Assembly: GCA_045660065.1 (NCBI GenBank)
Contig: JAZRDC010000100.1
Coordinates: 1-64,000 of the forward strand
DNA: 64,000 bases
DNA from: RGIG2094 sp045660065
Lineage (GTDB): Bacteria; Bacillota; Clostridia; RGIG6154
Direction: 5' to 3'
Position numbers and translations under genes: made by a program. Each line of letters opens with the position of its first letter. The stretch's first letter is position 1. Below, piece by piece: positions 24,297-33,084 of this stretch. A model generated the notes under the pieces. That model did not search any database. It was not told the DNA's origin and worked only from the letters and a program-made list of their open reading frames with translations.

Positions 24297-24503
24297 ATGG
24301 TGAATATAGTTAAAGCCGAAGAAATTGCAGATTTAAAAATTCTTACAATTGACCAAACAAAATCGCAACCTGAACGCTTAACGCAATTTTTTAAGGATGT
24401 GAAAAATCCATATATGGTAAGAGTAGGCGATACATTGGTACGAATAGAATTTATCGGTGGAAGAAATTTTTCAGATGCTTTAACTGTGGCTTTTTCTGTG
24501 TAA
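24297..24503 (+). CDS. Small DUF6870-like protein
   Basis: A 68-residue protein. The segment DLKILTIDQTKSQPERLTQF...VKNPYMVRVGDTLVRIEF matches the pattern I recall for DUF6870, small proteins carried by integrative elements of gut Clostridia (typically ...LPxxERxxxFxxQIxNPYxxKxGDxxV). ATG 24297 is taken over the ORF start at 24207, which has no RBS and overlaps a TATAAT. It lies between attL and the recombinase, flanked by the 24055/24561 inverted repeats, so a directionality factor or regulator role is conceivable but unproven. Confidence 0.6.
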   Translation: MVNIVKAEEIADLKILTIDQTKSQPERLTQFFKDVKNPYMVRVGDTLVRIEFIGGRNFSDALTVAFSV

Positions 24504-24527
24504 AGAGAGATTTCAAAATATTTCTAC

Positions 24528-24556
24528 TTGAAAATGCGATGGTGGTATGATATAAT
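24528..24556 (+). promoter_or_regulatory. Promoter of the serine recombinase
   Basis: -35 TTGAAA (24528-24533), 17-bp spacer, -10 TATAAT (24551-24556) with an upstream TG. It looks vegetative rather than sporulation-specific. Confidence 0.7.
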
Positions 24557-24560
24557 CCTT

Positions 24561-24581
24561 TTGTAGAGATTAGCATATCAC
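24561..24581 (-). repeat. Inverted repeat partner in the recombinase leader
   Basis: TTGTAGAGATTAGCATATCA plus C, the reverse complement (one-base gap) of 24055-24076, starting a few bases after the predicted transcription start. Binding here could repress the recombinase gene. Confidence 0.55.
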
Positions 24582-24611
24582 TGTCTATAAAATAAGACGG
24601 AGGTACGCATA

Positions 24612-26294
24612 ATGACAAATACTAAATATGCTATGTATGTAGAGCAGCCTCCGGTATTCAAGGTAATATGGAAAGCTGCTCTTTATATTAGGCTCTCAAA
24701 AGACGATGGGGATAAGTGTGAAAGTAATTCGGTAACTTCTCAACGCGAGATATTGATGGAATATCTGAAACAACACCCTGACATCGAGTTGTATGATATT
24801 TATGTTGATGACGGATGGTCAGGCACAAACTTCAACAGACCTGATTTTTCCCGAATGATGGAAGATGTTTATGCAGGTAATGTAAACACTATTATTGTAA
24901 AAGATTTGTCCAGATTTGGAAGAAATTATACAGATAGCGGATACTACCTTGAAAATGTGTTTGTAAGACTGAATGTGAGATTTATTGCACTTAACAACGG
25001 CGTTGATACTGCATCTAATAATATGAACGCCGCAACTCAATGTATTTCGGTGGGGGTTACAAATGTTATCAACGAAAGTGTAGCCGCTACAACTTCTGTC
25101 AATGTTCGGGCAACACTTAATGTAAACCGCACCCAGGGCAAATTTATTGGTTCTTTTCCCACTTACGGATATTTGAAAGACCCAAACGACCACCATAAAC
25201 TTATTGTTGACGAGGAAACTGCTCCTGTTGTACGCTCAATTTTTGAGCGGTTTATTTCAGGGAAAAGTATAATTGGCATTGCAAAGGAACTTAATGAAGA
25301 AGGAATTCCTAATCCTTCAATGTATAAAAAACTTAAAGGCTTTAATTACAGACACCCGGTAGGGAAAAGTAATGACGGCTTATGGCCTGACAGTTCTGTA
25401 AGAAGAATTCTTCAAAATCAGATGTATATTGGCAATATGGTACAGGGCAAGAATACCACGATAAGTTACAAAATCAAACAATGCAGAGCCATTCCAAAGG
25501 AAGATTGGATTATCGTTGAGAATACTCACGAGGCTATTGTGAGTAAAGAGATGTTTGAAAAAGCACAATCCTTGTTTAACAAAAGCATTCGCACTGCACC
25601 GCAGAAAAAAGAAGTTGATTTGTTTTCAGGATTTGTAAAATGTGCAGATTGCCACAGATTGATGCATAAGAAAACAAATGTTCACTCTTATGGTACCTAT
25701 CATTATTACCGTTGTTCTACTGCACGAAAAATGAAAAAAAGTGCCTGTGGTAATCATACTATAAGAATTGATAAACTTGAAGAGACGGTTATTACAGTCA
25801 TTCAAAATATGATAGATGTGGCAATTGATATGAATGTTTTGATTGAAAAGATAAATTCAAGCAGTATGCGCAAGAAAGAATCAACGCATCTTATGAAAAA
25901 TCTGCAGACTTTAATTTCCGAAAGAGAAAAATGTATGAGCCTGATGACAGGCTTATATCCCGACTACAAAAACGGGATTATAAGTCAGGCGGAATATCAG
26001 AGGTTAAAGCAAAACTTAAACGAAAAAATTGATATTCTTGATAAAAATATCAACAATTTAAGCGAAACTGCAAAAAACTATGAAGACGGCGTAAATAACG
26101 AAAACAAGTTTATTACCAACTTTAAAAAGTACGGAAAATTAGAGTGTCTTAACAGAAATATCCTGACAGAACTTGTTGAAGAGATTTTAGTGCATGAAAA
26201 CAAAATGATTACCATCAAATTCAAATTTGAAGATGCTTATAAAGATGCAATGCACTATATAAAAATGAATAAGGACGTAATAAAGACCGCATAA
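24612..26294 (+). CDS. Large serine recombinase
   Basis: A 560-residue site-specific recombinase. The N-terminal resolvase domain (about residues 22-165) has the catalytic serine in ALYIRLSKDDGD and the arginines of KDLSRFGRNY. The recombinase domain follows (GKFIGSFPTYGYLKDPNDHH, SVRRILQNQMYIGNMVQGK). A zinc ribbon has CADC and later CSTARKMKKSACGNH, and then there is a coiled coil (about 420-500) and a C-terminal DNA-binding end. It should catalyse integration and excision at the CCCCTG cores. The stretch normally reading like KDIS-KIRS is AATTSVNVR here, a divergent helix E region. It lies next to the element's left end, as integrases usually do. Confidence 0.92.
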   Translation: MTNTKYAMYVEQPPVFKVIWKAALYIRLSKDDGDKCESNSVTSQREILMEYLKQHPDIELYDIYVDDGWSGTNFNRPDFSRMMEDVYAGNVNTIIVKDLSRFGRNYTDSGYYLENVFVRLNVRFIALNNGVDTASNNMNAATQCISVGVTNVINESVAATTSVNVRATLNVNRTQGKFIGSFPTYGYLKDPNDHHKLIVDEETAPVVRSIFERFISGKSIIGIAKELNEEGIPNPSMYKKLKGFNYRHPVGKSNDGLWPDSSVRRILQNQMYIGNMVQGKNTTISYKIKQCRAIPKEDWIIVENTHEAIVSKEMFEKAQSLFNKSIRTAPQKKEVDLFSGFVKCADCHRLMHKKTNVHSYGTYHYYRCSTARKMKKSACGNHTIRIDKLEETVITVIQNMIDVAIDMNVLIEKINSSSMRKKESTHLMKNLQTLISEREKCMSLMTGLYPDYKNGIISQAEYQRLKQNLNEKIDILDKNINNLSETAKNYEDGVNNENKFITNFKKYGKLECLNRNILTELVEEILVHENKMITIKFKFEDAYKDAMHYIKMNKDVIKTA

Positions 26295-26335
26295 TTTTTA
26301 GTAGTGCAAAAAATATAAAAATGTTTGTTTGAGCA

Positions 26336-26364
26336 TTGATTTTTTGTTAAATATGTGATAAAAT
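26336..26364 (+). promoter_or_regulatory. Promoter of the cobalamin-riboswitch operon
   Basis: -35 TTGATT (26336-26341), 17-bp spacer, -10 TAAAAT (26359-26364) with an upstream TGA, just before the riboswitch. Confidence 0.6.
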
Positions 26365-26379
26365 TAATACATTCACACA

Positions 26380-26600
26380 AAGTGTTGGTTATGTCACAAC
26401 TGCTTTTAGCAAGGCATAATCGGTGGAAAGGGAATGGGGTGAGAATCCCCTGCGATAACTGTCGGTGTATGCACCAAATGTTTTTATATCCGTTATCGAA
26501 AGATAGTCATTGGGAAACTGAGAAGGCAGGATATAAAAATGCAGACTTTTTGTCTATATGGTGTAAGCCACAAGACCTGCTTTGATGTTATCTCGTAGGT
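26380..26600 (+). ncRNA. Cobalamin (B12) riboswitch
   Basis: Conserved pieces in order: GGTGAGAATCCCCTGCG within AAGGGAATGGGG...; TCATTGGGAAACTGAGAAGG (the CACTGGGAA-type element); and GTAAGCCACAAGACCTGC, the B12 box. The riboswitch senses adenosylcobalamin or methylcobalamin and shuts off the downstream operon when B12 is plentiful. The downstream proteins (DUF4430 binders, ECF transporter) agree with B12 uptake. Boundaries are approximate. Confidence 0.9.
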
Positions 26601-26678
26601 GCGTCTATGCATAGAGGTAGCTTTTTTGTCTGCAAAAATTAATGCATACAAATTGTGAACCATCACAGGAAAACTCAG

Positions 26679-26719
26679 CTGTGGTAATTTTTCAAAACGA
26701 AAAATTGCCGCAGTTTTTT
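26679..26719 (+). terminator. Riboswitch-controlled terminator
   Basis: CTGTGGTAATTTTTC pairs with GAAAAATTGCCGCAG (two G-U pairs) and is followed by TTTTTT, 33 bp before the first gene. An upstream CCATCACAG (26660s) can pair instead with CTGTGG, giving a possible antiterminator. Confidence 0.8.
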
Positions 26720-26751
26720 GTTTTATGCGGCAAAAAGAGAGGATGGTAAAA

Positions 26752-28965
26752 ATGAAAACAAAAAAATTATTATCAATCATTTTATGTATGGTGATTGTAT
26801 TGGGGGCATCATTATTTCCTGTGAGTGCAGATAGTAACACAATTGTGCACAACATCGCAGAAAAGTATTCAGGAGAAAGTCTTGTAGATGATCCTAATAT
26901 GATGTGGTTTGTTGCAGATCTTTCTGTGTATGAACAGGTTTATCAGCAAAATTCAATCACACCGGTTATCAGGCAAAATTGCCTTGATAAAATAATTGCA
27001 GAGGCAGATAGTTCAGTGTATCCGTCTGCAATGGCAAAATCAATTATAGCATTAAGAGCGTTGGGATATGATGCTAAAAATGTTATTACTGCTGATTTGA
27101 CAGCAATTGACGTTGTGAAAAAACTTACAGATATGGTCGATAGCGGTGAGGCAAGTGTTCTTAATGAATACACTTTGCCATATGTAATTTTAGCGTTGCA
27201 ACAAGGCAATAATTACGCAACTGTTGAACAGATGGACTATCTGATTGCAAAGGCAGTTGAAACAAAATCTGCATGGCAGGACACCACCTGGGGAACAGAT
27301 GCCGCAACACCTATGCTTTTAGCATTAGCACCTTATTACAACACCAATATACAGGTGAAAAATGCTATTGATGAAACTTTACCTATTATAACTTCATTTC
27401 AAGATGAAGCAGGACTTATCAGTAACGCTGCATCTCACGGACTTGCTATGGCGGCATTTTCTGCACTTGGAATAGATAATCATAGCATAATAAAAAATGG
27501 CAATGATATGTTTGACGGACTGATGACAGAGATAACACCTGAAAATGACGGATTTGAACCAAGTTATAATTCTTTTTCAACAGAGCAGGGATTCAGAGGA
27601 CTTTTATCAACAATGTTGCCTGCAGGTACAAGAATTTATGATTTTGCAGATAATCCGTATAATCAGGCAACAGCAACATGGGCTGAATTTGCACCTGTAA
27701 CATTTGAGGTTACACCGCAGGACGCAATTGTAACAATAACAGATGCTACACCGGTTAAAAACAACAAATTTGATTTAAATGCAGGAACTTATAATTATTC
27801 TGTTGTGCATTCTGTATATCAGCCTGTAAGCGGTGTTATTGTTATTACTCCTGAAGAAGCAGAAAATCATATTCCTAAAACAGTTAATGTTGTTTTGCAA
27901 CAATACCCGCAATCTTCAGGTGGTGTGAGTAGCGATATTAAAGTGAAGGTTAAAGTTATGTCACACAATCAAAATGAATGCAATAATTCATTTACTTATA
28001 AAAATAATTCTAATGCGTACCAATCATTGGTAAGTGAAACTGTTACTTTGAAAAAAGGGGACAGCGTTTTAGATGCGTTAAAAAAAGCACTTAATAAGAA
28101 TAATATTGTATACTCTGAAAACAACGGATATGTGTCAGCAATAAATAATCAGAAAGAATTTGACCACGGAAGTAATTCAGGTTGGATGTTCACTGTTGAC
28201 GGACAGCATTCCACAAAAGGAAGCTTAGAAACCAAATTGTCAAACGGTCAGGAAGTTGTTTGGTTTTATACAGATGACTATACTGCAGAAAGAGGATCGG
28301 AAAGCATAAGACCATCTTCTTCAGGTACATCTAAGAAGGAAAAAGCCTGGGGTCTTGAAGGAAAAAATCCTGATATCAAAAAAAGAGATGTAGAGATTAA
28401 AGGCAAAACATTTGGTGATATTAAAAATCATAAAAATAAGACCGCCATTGAGTCTTTGGCTGAAAGAAAAATTATTAATGGCAAAAGTGAAACACTTTTT
28501 GAGCCTGACGGGCTTATGACAAGAAGTGAATTTGCAACAATTATTGTAAATGGATTGTGTCTGCCTGTTAAAGACGGAAAAGAATTTAAAGATGTTTTAA
28601 AAACCGATTGGTTTTTTGATTATATTGAAACCGCCTATGCCTATGGTATTGTAAAAGGGGAGTCTGACACAGAGTTTAACCCAAACGGAACAATCACAAG
28701 AGAAGAAGCGGTTGTTATGCTCGCAAGAGCGGCAAAATTGTGCGGAATGGATACTTCGGTAAGTTCTGATGGTGTTCGCAATGTTTTGGCACAATTTACT
28801 GATTACAAAACTGTATCTGACTGGGCGCAATGTTCACTTGCATTTTGTTACGGCAAAAAAATATTATCAAACGAAGTGTTGGAAATTAAACCGTCAGAGT
28901 GTGTTACAAGAGCGGAAATAGCGGAAATACTTTATAATATGCTTTGTCTTGCTAAACTTATATAA
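26752..28965 (+). CDS. SLH-anchored DUF4430 protein, likely cobalamin capture
   Basis: A 737-residue exported protein. A signal peptide ends near VSADS (about residue 28). Residues 35-310 are alpha-helical with an alpha/alpha-toroid character like the N-terminal half of transcobalamin/intrinsic factor (MAKSIIALRALGYDAKN, TWGTDAATPMLLALAPYY). A carboxypeptidase-like beta domain follows. A DUF4430 domain (about 400-510: LKKGDSVLDALKKALNKN, GWMFTVDGQ, VVWFYTDDY) resembles the C-terminal half of transcobalamin. Three SLH repeats (about 570-737) should anchor it to the wall. With a B12 riboswitch upstream, a surface B12 trap is the best reading. Confidence 0.85.
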   Translation: MKTKKLLSIILCMVIVLGASLFPVSADSNTIVHNIAEKYSGESLVDDPNMMWFVADLSVYEQVYQQNSITPVIRQNCLDKIIAEADSSVYPSAMAKSIIALRALGYDAKNVITADLTAIDVVKKLTDMVDSGEASVLNEYTLPYVILALQQGNNYATVEQMDYLIAKAVETKSAWQDTTWGTDAATPMLLALAPYYNTNIQVKNAIDETLPIITSFQDEAGLISNAASHGLAMAAFSALGIDNHSIIKNGNDMFDGLMTEITPENDGFEPSYNSFSTEQGFRGLLSTMLPAGTRIYDFADNPYNQATATWAEFAPVTFEVTPQDAIVTITDATPVKNNKFDLNAGTYNYSVVHSVYQPVSGVIVITPEEAENHIPKTVNVVLQQYPQSSGGVSSDIKVKVKVMSHNQNECNNSFTYKNNSNAYQSLVSETVTLKKGDSVLDALKKALNKNNIVYSENNGYVSAINNQKEFDHGSNSGWMFTVDGQHSTKGSLETKLSNGQEVVWFYTDDYTAERGSESIRPSSSGTSKKEKAWGLEGKNPDIKKRDVEIKGKTFGDIKNHKNKTAIESLAERKIINGKSETLFEPDGLMTRSEFATIIVNGLCLPVKDGKEFKDVLKTDWFFDYIETAYAYGIVKGESDTEFNPNGTITREEAVVMLARAAKLCGMDTSVSSDGVRNVLAQFTDYKTVSDWAQCSLAFCYGKKILSNEVLEIKPSECVTRAEIAEILYNMLCLAKLI

Positions 28966-28975
28966 GGGTAATTGA

Positions 28976-29632
28976 ATGAAAAAATATAAAAATAAAATAA
29001 TTTCACGTGCCATCATTTTCATCATATCTGTTGTTGCTTTTTTAAGTGGTTGCGGTGAGAACACTATATCTGAAAATGCAGTATCTTACAACGCACCTAA
29101 AGAAACTAAAGTGCAAATAAAAGAGGAAAAAACATCAGAAGTAAATTCTTCAGAAATAAATCAAGATGTAAAACCGACAGAAGTTAAAAAAGAAAGCACA
29201 GAAAAACATGAAAAAGCAACAGTTGATAATTCTGAAGCAACTACTGAATCAAATGGAGAATTTACTTGCATTTTATCTGTAAGATGTGATACAATTTTAA
29301 ATAATATGTCGCGCTTTGATAGTGCTAAAGTGGATATTGTGCCAGGGGACGGTGTAATATTTGCACCAGAATCTGTTGTGTTTTATGAAGGCGAAAGTGT
29401 ATTCAATGTGCTTGCTCGTGAAATGAAGCGTAACAAAATACATTTAGAGTTTGAAATGACACCACTTTACGAAACTGCGTATATAAAAGGGATTGCCAAT
29501 ATTTATGAATTTGATTGCGGAGAACTTTCGGGGTGGTTATACAAGGTAAACAACGAAAGTCCGGGTGTTGGATGCTCTCTTTATAAGTTGAAAGATGGCG
29601 ATGTAGTTGAATGGATATACACTTGCGGTTAA
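28976..29632 (+). CDS. DUF4430 lipoprotein, likely cobalamin binding
   Basis: A 218-residue predicted lipoprotein with lipobox LSGC (Cys about residue 26), a Lys/Glu/Thr-rich linker (about 40-95), then a DUF4430 domain: FTCILSVRCDTILNN, VVFYEGESVFNVLAREMKRN, GELSGWLYKVNNESPGVGCS and LKDGDVVEWIYTC. Membrane tethering and the B12 riboswitch suggest it passes cobalamin from the SLH protein to the transporter. It begins 10 bp after the SLH gene and is clearly in the same operon. Confidence 0.83.
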   Translation: MKKYKNKIISRAIIFIISVVAFLSGCGENTISENAVSYNAPKETKVQIKEEKTSEVNSSEINQDVKPTEVKKESTEKHEKATVDNSEATTESNGEFTCILSVRCDTILNNMSRFDSAKVDIVPGDGVIFAPESVVFYEGESVFNVLAREMKRNKIHLEFEMTPLYETAYIKGIANIYEFDCGELSGWLYKVNNESPGVGCSLYKLKDGDVVEWIYTCG

Positions 29633-29658
29633 AACTATGTAGTACTTAGGAGAAAAAG

Positions 29659-30546
29659 ATGAGTGAATTTAAATCATATCATCCGATTGTAAACTTTACA
29701 TATTTTGTGTTTGTAATCGGATTTTCTTGCTTTTTTATGAACCCAATATGTCTTTTTATTTCACTTGTAAGCGGATTTTTATATTCTGTGATGCTGAAGG
29801 GTGTAAAAGCAATAAGAAACAATTTAATATATATGATTCCTATGCTTGTTTTTATGGCTCTTATTAACCCTGCCTTTAATCATGAGGGAATTACTATTTT
29901 GGCATATCTGCCAAGCGGAAATCCTCTTACCCTTGAATCCATCATTTACGGACTTTGTACGGCAGTGATGATTGTGAGCGTTATCTGCCATTTTTCCTGC
30001 TACAATGAGATTATGACAAGCGACAAATTCATTTATCTTTTTGGCAGAATTATCCCGGGATTATCGCTTATAATTTCTATGACACTTCGTTTTGTACCCA
30101 AATTTGCAAGTCAGCTTAAAGTAGTGATAAATGCTCAAAAATGTATGGGGCGTGATATATCAAGTGGCAGTATTATAAAGCGCGCAAATATCGGACTTAA
30201 TATTTTATCAATTATGGTAACCTGGTCATTGGAAAACGCAATAGACACCGCAGACAGTATGAAAGGGCGTGGATACGGGATGCCCGGCAGGACTGCATTT
30301 TCAATATTTAAATTTGATAAAAGAGATAGAAAAGCACTTGTTTGGATATTGTTTTTAGGGGGATATACTCTCATCGGAAACCTGATGGGTGAAATGACTT
30401 TTAACTTTTTTCCAAGAGTGAAAATGGCAGATGTTTCGCTATATGGAATAAGCGTATTTACAGCATATTTACTGCTTTGTATATGTCCTGTTATTATTGA
30501 ACTTTGGGAGGTGAGGAAATGGAATGCTTTAAAATCGAAAATCTGA
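29659..30546 (+). CDS. ECF transporter transmembrane protein EcfT/CbiQ-like
   Basis: A 295-residue polytopic protein of the EcfT/CbiQ family, the scaffold joining ATPases to the S component. The coupling motif SMKGRGYGMPGRTAF (around residue 205) is the Ala-Arg-Gly-type signature that docks on the ATPases, and LTLRFVPKFASQ-like MTLRFVPKFASQLKVV precedes it. Five to six membrane segments are apparent. It overlaps the ABC fusion gene by 28 bp. Confidence 0.88.
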   Translation: MSEFKSYHPIVNFTYFVFVIGFSCFFMNPICLFISLVSGFLYSVMLKGVKAIRNNLIYMIPMLVFMALINPAFNHEGITILAYLPSGNPLTLESIIYGLCTAVMIVSVICHFSCYNEIMTSDKFIYLFGRIIPGLSLIISMTLRFVPKFASQLKVVINAQKCMGRDISSGSIIKRANIGLNILSIMVTWSLENAIDTADSMKGRGYGMPGRTAFSIFKFDKRDRKALVWILFLGGYTLIGNLMGEMTFNFFPRVKMADVSLYGISVFTAYLLLCICPVIIELWEVRKWNALKSKI

Positions 30547-32969
30547 GTTTTACTTATCCTGATAGATGCGATAAAGCACTTGATGATGTAAATCTGACAA
30601 TAAATCAAGGTGAATTTATTTTGATCTGCGGAAAATCCGGGTGCGGTAAAACCACTCTTTTGAGATTGTTAAAATCAACACTTGCACCGCACGGGGAGAT
30701 AAACGGTAATATCATTTTTAACGAAAAATCTCTTGCAGAGTATGATGTTAAACAACAAGCATCGAATATTGGGTTTGTTATGCAAAACCCCGACAATCAG
30801 ATTGTTACCGATAAGGTATGGCACGAACTTGCATTTGGCTTGGAAAGTCTTGGATACAAACAAACTGAAATCAGGACAAGAGTATCAGAAATGGCATCTT
30901 TTTTTGGTATACATAAATGGTTTTATAAGAATGTGTCTGAACTTTCGGGGGGACAAAAGCAACTTTTAAATCTTGCATCAGTTATGGTTATGCAGCCGTC
31001 TGTGTTAATTCTTGATGAACCCACAAGCCAACTTGATCCAATCGCTTCAGGGGAATTTTTAAATATTCTTGAAAAAATTAACCAAGAACTTGGTGTTACC
31101 ATTATCCTCACAGAACATCGCTTAGAAGATGCATTTTCCATGGCAGACAGAGTTGTTGTTATGGACAATGGTAAAATTATTTCAAATGAAGTTCCAAATG
31201 AAATAGGCAAGATTTTAAAACAGCAAAATCACCATATGTGCAAAGCACTTCCAACACCTGTTAAAGTTTACAACAATGTTCAAAACAACTTGCCGTGTCC
31301 TTTGACGGTAAGAGACGGCAGACATTGGCTTGAAGAATATTCAAAAGAAAATGCATTAAATGGTGAAATTATTCCAAAAGACAAGGCGAGGAGTGAAACT
31401 TTAACAGTAATTAAAATAACTGATGCCTGGTTCAGATATGCAAAAGAATTACCTGACGTTGTAAAGGGGCTTAATTTAAGTGTAAATAAAGGTGAATTGT
31501 TTTGTTTAGTCGGTGGTAACGGAACAGGTAAGACAACTGCACTTTCACTTATATCAGGACTTAACACACCATACAGAGGAAATGTAAAAATTAAAGGGCA
31601 GAGCGTTTGTGAAATAAAAGATTTGTATAATGGTTTGCTGGGTGTTCTTCCACAAAATCCACAGAGCGTGTTTGTAAAGAAAACTGTGTATCTTGACTTG
31701 ATGGAAATACTTTCTGATAAAAAAATCACAAAGGAAGAAAAAGAACAAAAGATAAGTAACGTATCATTGCTTTGCAGGATAGAAAATCTATTGCAAAGTC
31801 ATCCTTATGATTTGTCAGGTGGTGAACAACAAAGAGCCGCACTTGCAAAGGTGCTTCTTATGGAACCTGAAATATTGCTTTTGGATGAACCCACAAAAGG
31901 AATGGACGCGCACTTCAAAGAAGAATTTGCAGATATTCTTTCAGATTTAAAAGCAAACAATGTTACCGTTCTAATGGTATCCCACGATATTGAATTTTGT
32001 GCCGAGTTTGCTGACAGATGTGCTCTTGTATTTGATGGGGAGGTTACTTCTGTTGACACACCAAGAGAGTTTTTTAAGGGCAAGAGTTTTTATACTACTA
32101 CCGCAAATCGTATGGCAAGAACAAGGCTACCTGATGCAGTTTTAACAGAAGATATAATCCTTGCTTGTGGCGGTACAATTAATAAGAGCGACAAAAGTGA
32201 AAAATCAGTTTTTAAACCAACATTTAACGAAAAACCAAAATTACCCCAAAGCAAACCGACCAAACAAAAAAGGTCAAAAGCAACACTTATTGCAATTTTG
32301 TTATTGCTTTTGCTTGTTCCGGCAACAATTTACGCAGGAAGCAGACTTTTTAATAACAGAAACTATTATTTAACAAGTATCCTTGTGATTTTTGAAACCA
32401 TAATTGCTTTTTGTGTTTCGTTTGAACTTAAGAAACCAAAAGCTCGGGAAATTGTAGTGATAAGTGTTTTGTGCGGAATTGCAGTAGCATCAAGAGCGGC
32501 GTTTTTTATGCTGCCTGAATTTAAACCCGTTACCGCACTTGTAATAATAGCAGGAGTGTGTTTCGGAGGAGAAACGGGATTCTTGGTGGGTGCAGTTACG
32601 GGATTTGTATCAAATTTCTTTTTTGGACAAGGCCCCTGGACGCCGTGGCAGATGTTTGCGTTAGGAATTATAGGCTTTTTGGCGGGAATACTTTTTAAAA
32701 AAGGATTTTTCAAAAAAACAAAAGTTACCCTTTGCATATTTGGATTTTTGGCAACACTTATTATCTATGGCGGAATTATGAATCCTGCATCTGTTATTAT
32801 GTGGCAGGACAAAATTACACTTAAAATGATAATTGCCGCGTGTATTGCAGGAGTTGGTATGGATTTAATTCACGCGTTATCAACTGTATTTTTCTTATGG
32901 TTTATCTCAAAACCAATGATAGAAAAAATTGAAAGAATTAAAGTTAAATATGGTTTGAGCGAAAGATAA
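30519..32969 (+). CDS. ABC-ABC-ECF S component triple fusion
   Basis: An 816-residue protein holding both energy-coupling ATPases and a substrate-binding S component. ATPase 1 (about 1-230) has Walker A GKSGCGKTTLL, signature LSGGQKQLLNLAS and LILDEPTSQLDP. ATPase 2 (about 285-530) has VGGNGTGKTTALSLISG, LSGGEQQRAALAKVL and LLLDEPTKGMD. A Lys/Pro linker (about 555-590) leads to six hydrophobic segments with VASRAAFFMLPEFKPVTALVIIAGVCFGGETG, an ECF S-type fold. With the preceding EcfT it makes a complete ECF importer, here presumably for cobalamin. ATG 30519 has GAGG upstream. Confidence 0.88.
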   Translation: MECFKIENLSFTYPDRCDKALDDVNLTINQGEFILICGKSGCGKTTLLRLLKSTLAPHGEINGNIIFNEKSLAEYDVKQQASNIGFVMQNPDNQIVTDKVWHELAFGLESLGYKQTEIRTRVSEMASFFGIHKWFYKNVSELSGGQKQLLNLASVMVMQPSVLILDEPTSQLDPIASGEFLNILEKINQELGVTIILTEHRLEDAFSMADRVVVMDNGKIISNEVPNEIGKILKQQNHHMCKALPTPVKVYNNVQNNLPCPLTVRDGRHWLEEYSKENALNGEIIPKDKARSETLTVIKITDAWFRYAKELPDVVKGLNLSVNKGELFCLVGGNGTGKTTALSLISGLNTPYRGNVKIKGQSVCEIKDLYNGLLGVLPQNPQSVFVKKTVYLDLMEILSDKKITKEEKEQKISNVSLLCRIENLLQSHPYDLSGGEQQRAALAKVLLMEPEILLLDEPTKGMDAHFKEEFADILSDLKANNVTVLMVSHDIEFCAEFADRCALVFDGEVTSVDTPREFFKGKSFYTTTANRMARTRLPDAVLTEDIILACGGTINKSDKSEKSVFKPTFNEKPKLPQSKPTKQKRSKATLIAILLLLLLVPATIYAGSRLFNNRNYYLTSILVIFETIIAFCVSFELKKPKAREIVVISVLCGIAVASRAAFFMLPEFKPVTALVIIAGVCFGGETGFLVGAVTGFVSNFFFGQGPWTPWQMFALGIIGFLAGILFKKGFFKKTKVTLCIFGFLATLIIYGGIMNPASVIMWQDKITLKMIIAACIAGVGMDLIHALSTVFFLWFISKPMIEKIERIKVKYGLSER

Positions 32970-32988
32970 TTGGAATAATATTAACTAA

Positions 32989-33016
32989 CAAGGCACCCCA
33001 AACGGAGTGCCTTTGT
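32989..33016 (+). terminator. Terminator of the B12 operon
   Basis: Stem AAGGCACCCC / GGAGTGCCTT (one mismatch) with an AAAC loop and a short T run, 20 bp after the fusion gene. Confidence 0.75.
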
Positions 33017-33084
33017 TGTATCTGAAGATTTATAAAGTGAAAAAAATAATGAATATATGACAAAACACACAAAATTTAAAAAAA

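Noticed and set aside
24055..24581. A second invertible segment around the DUF6870-like gene
   Set aside because: The inverted repeats are imperfect (one-base gap) and no promoter is cleanly enclosed. Binding sites near attL and the recombinase promoter are a better explanation.
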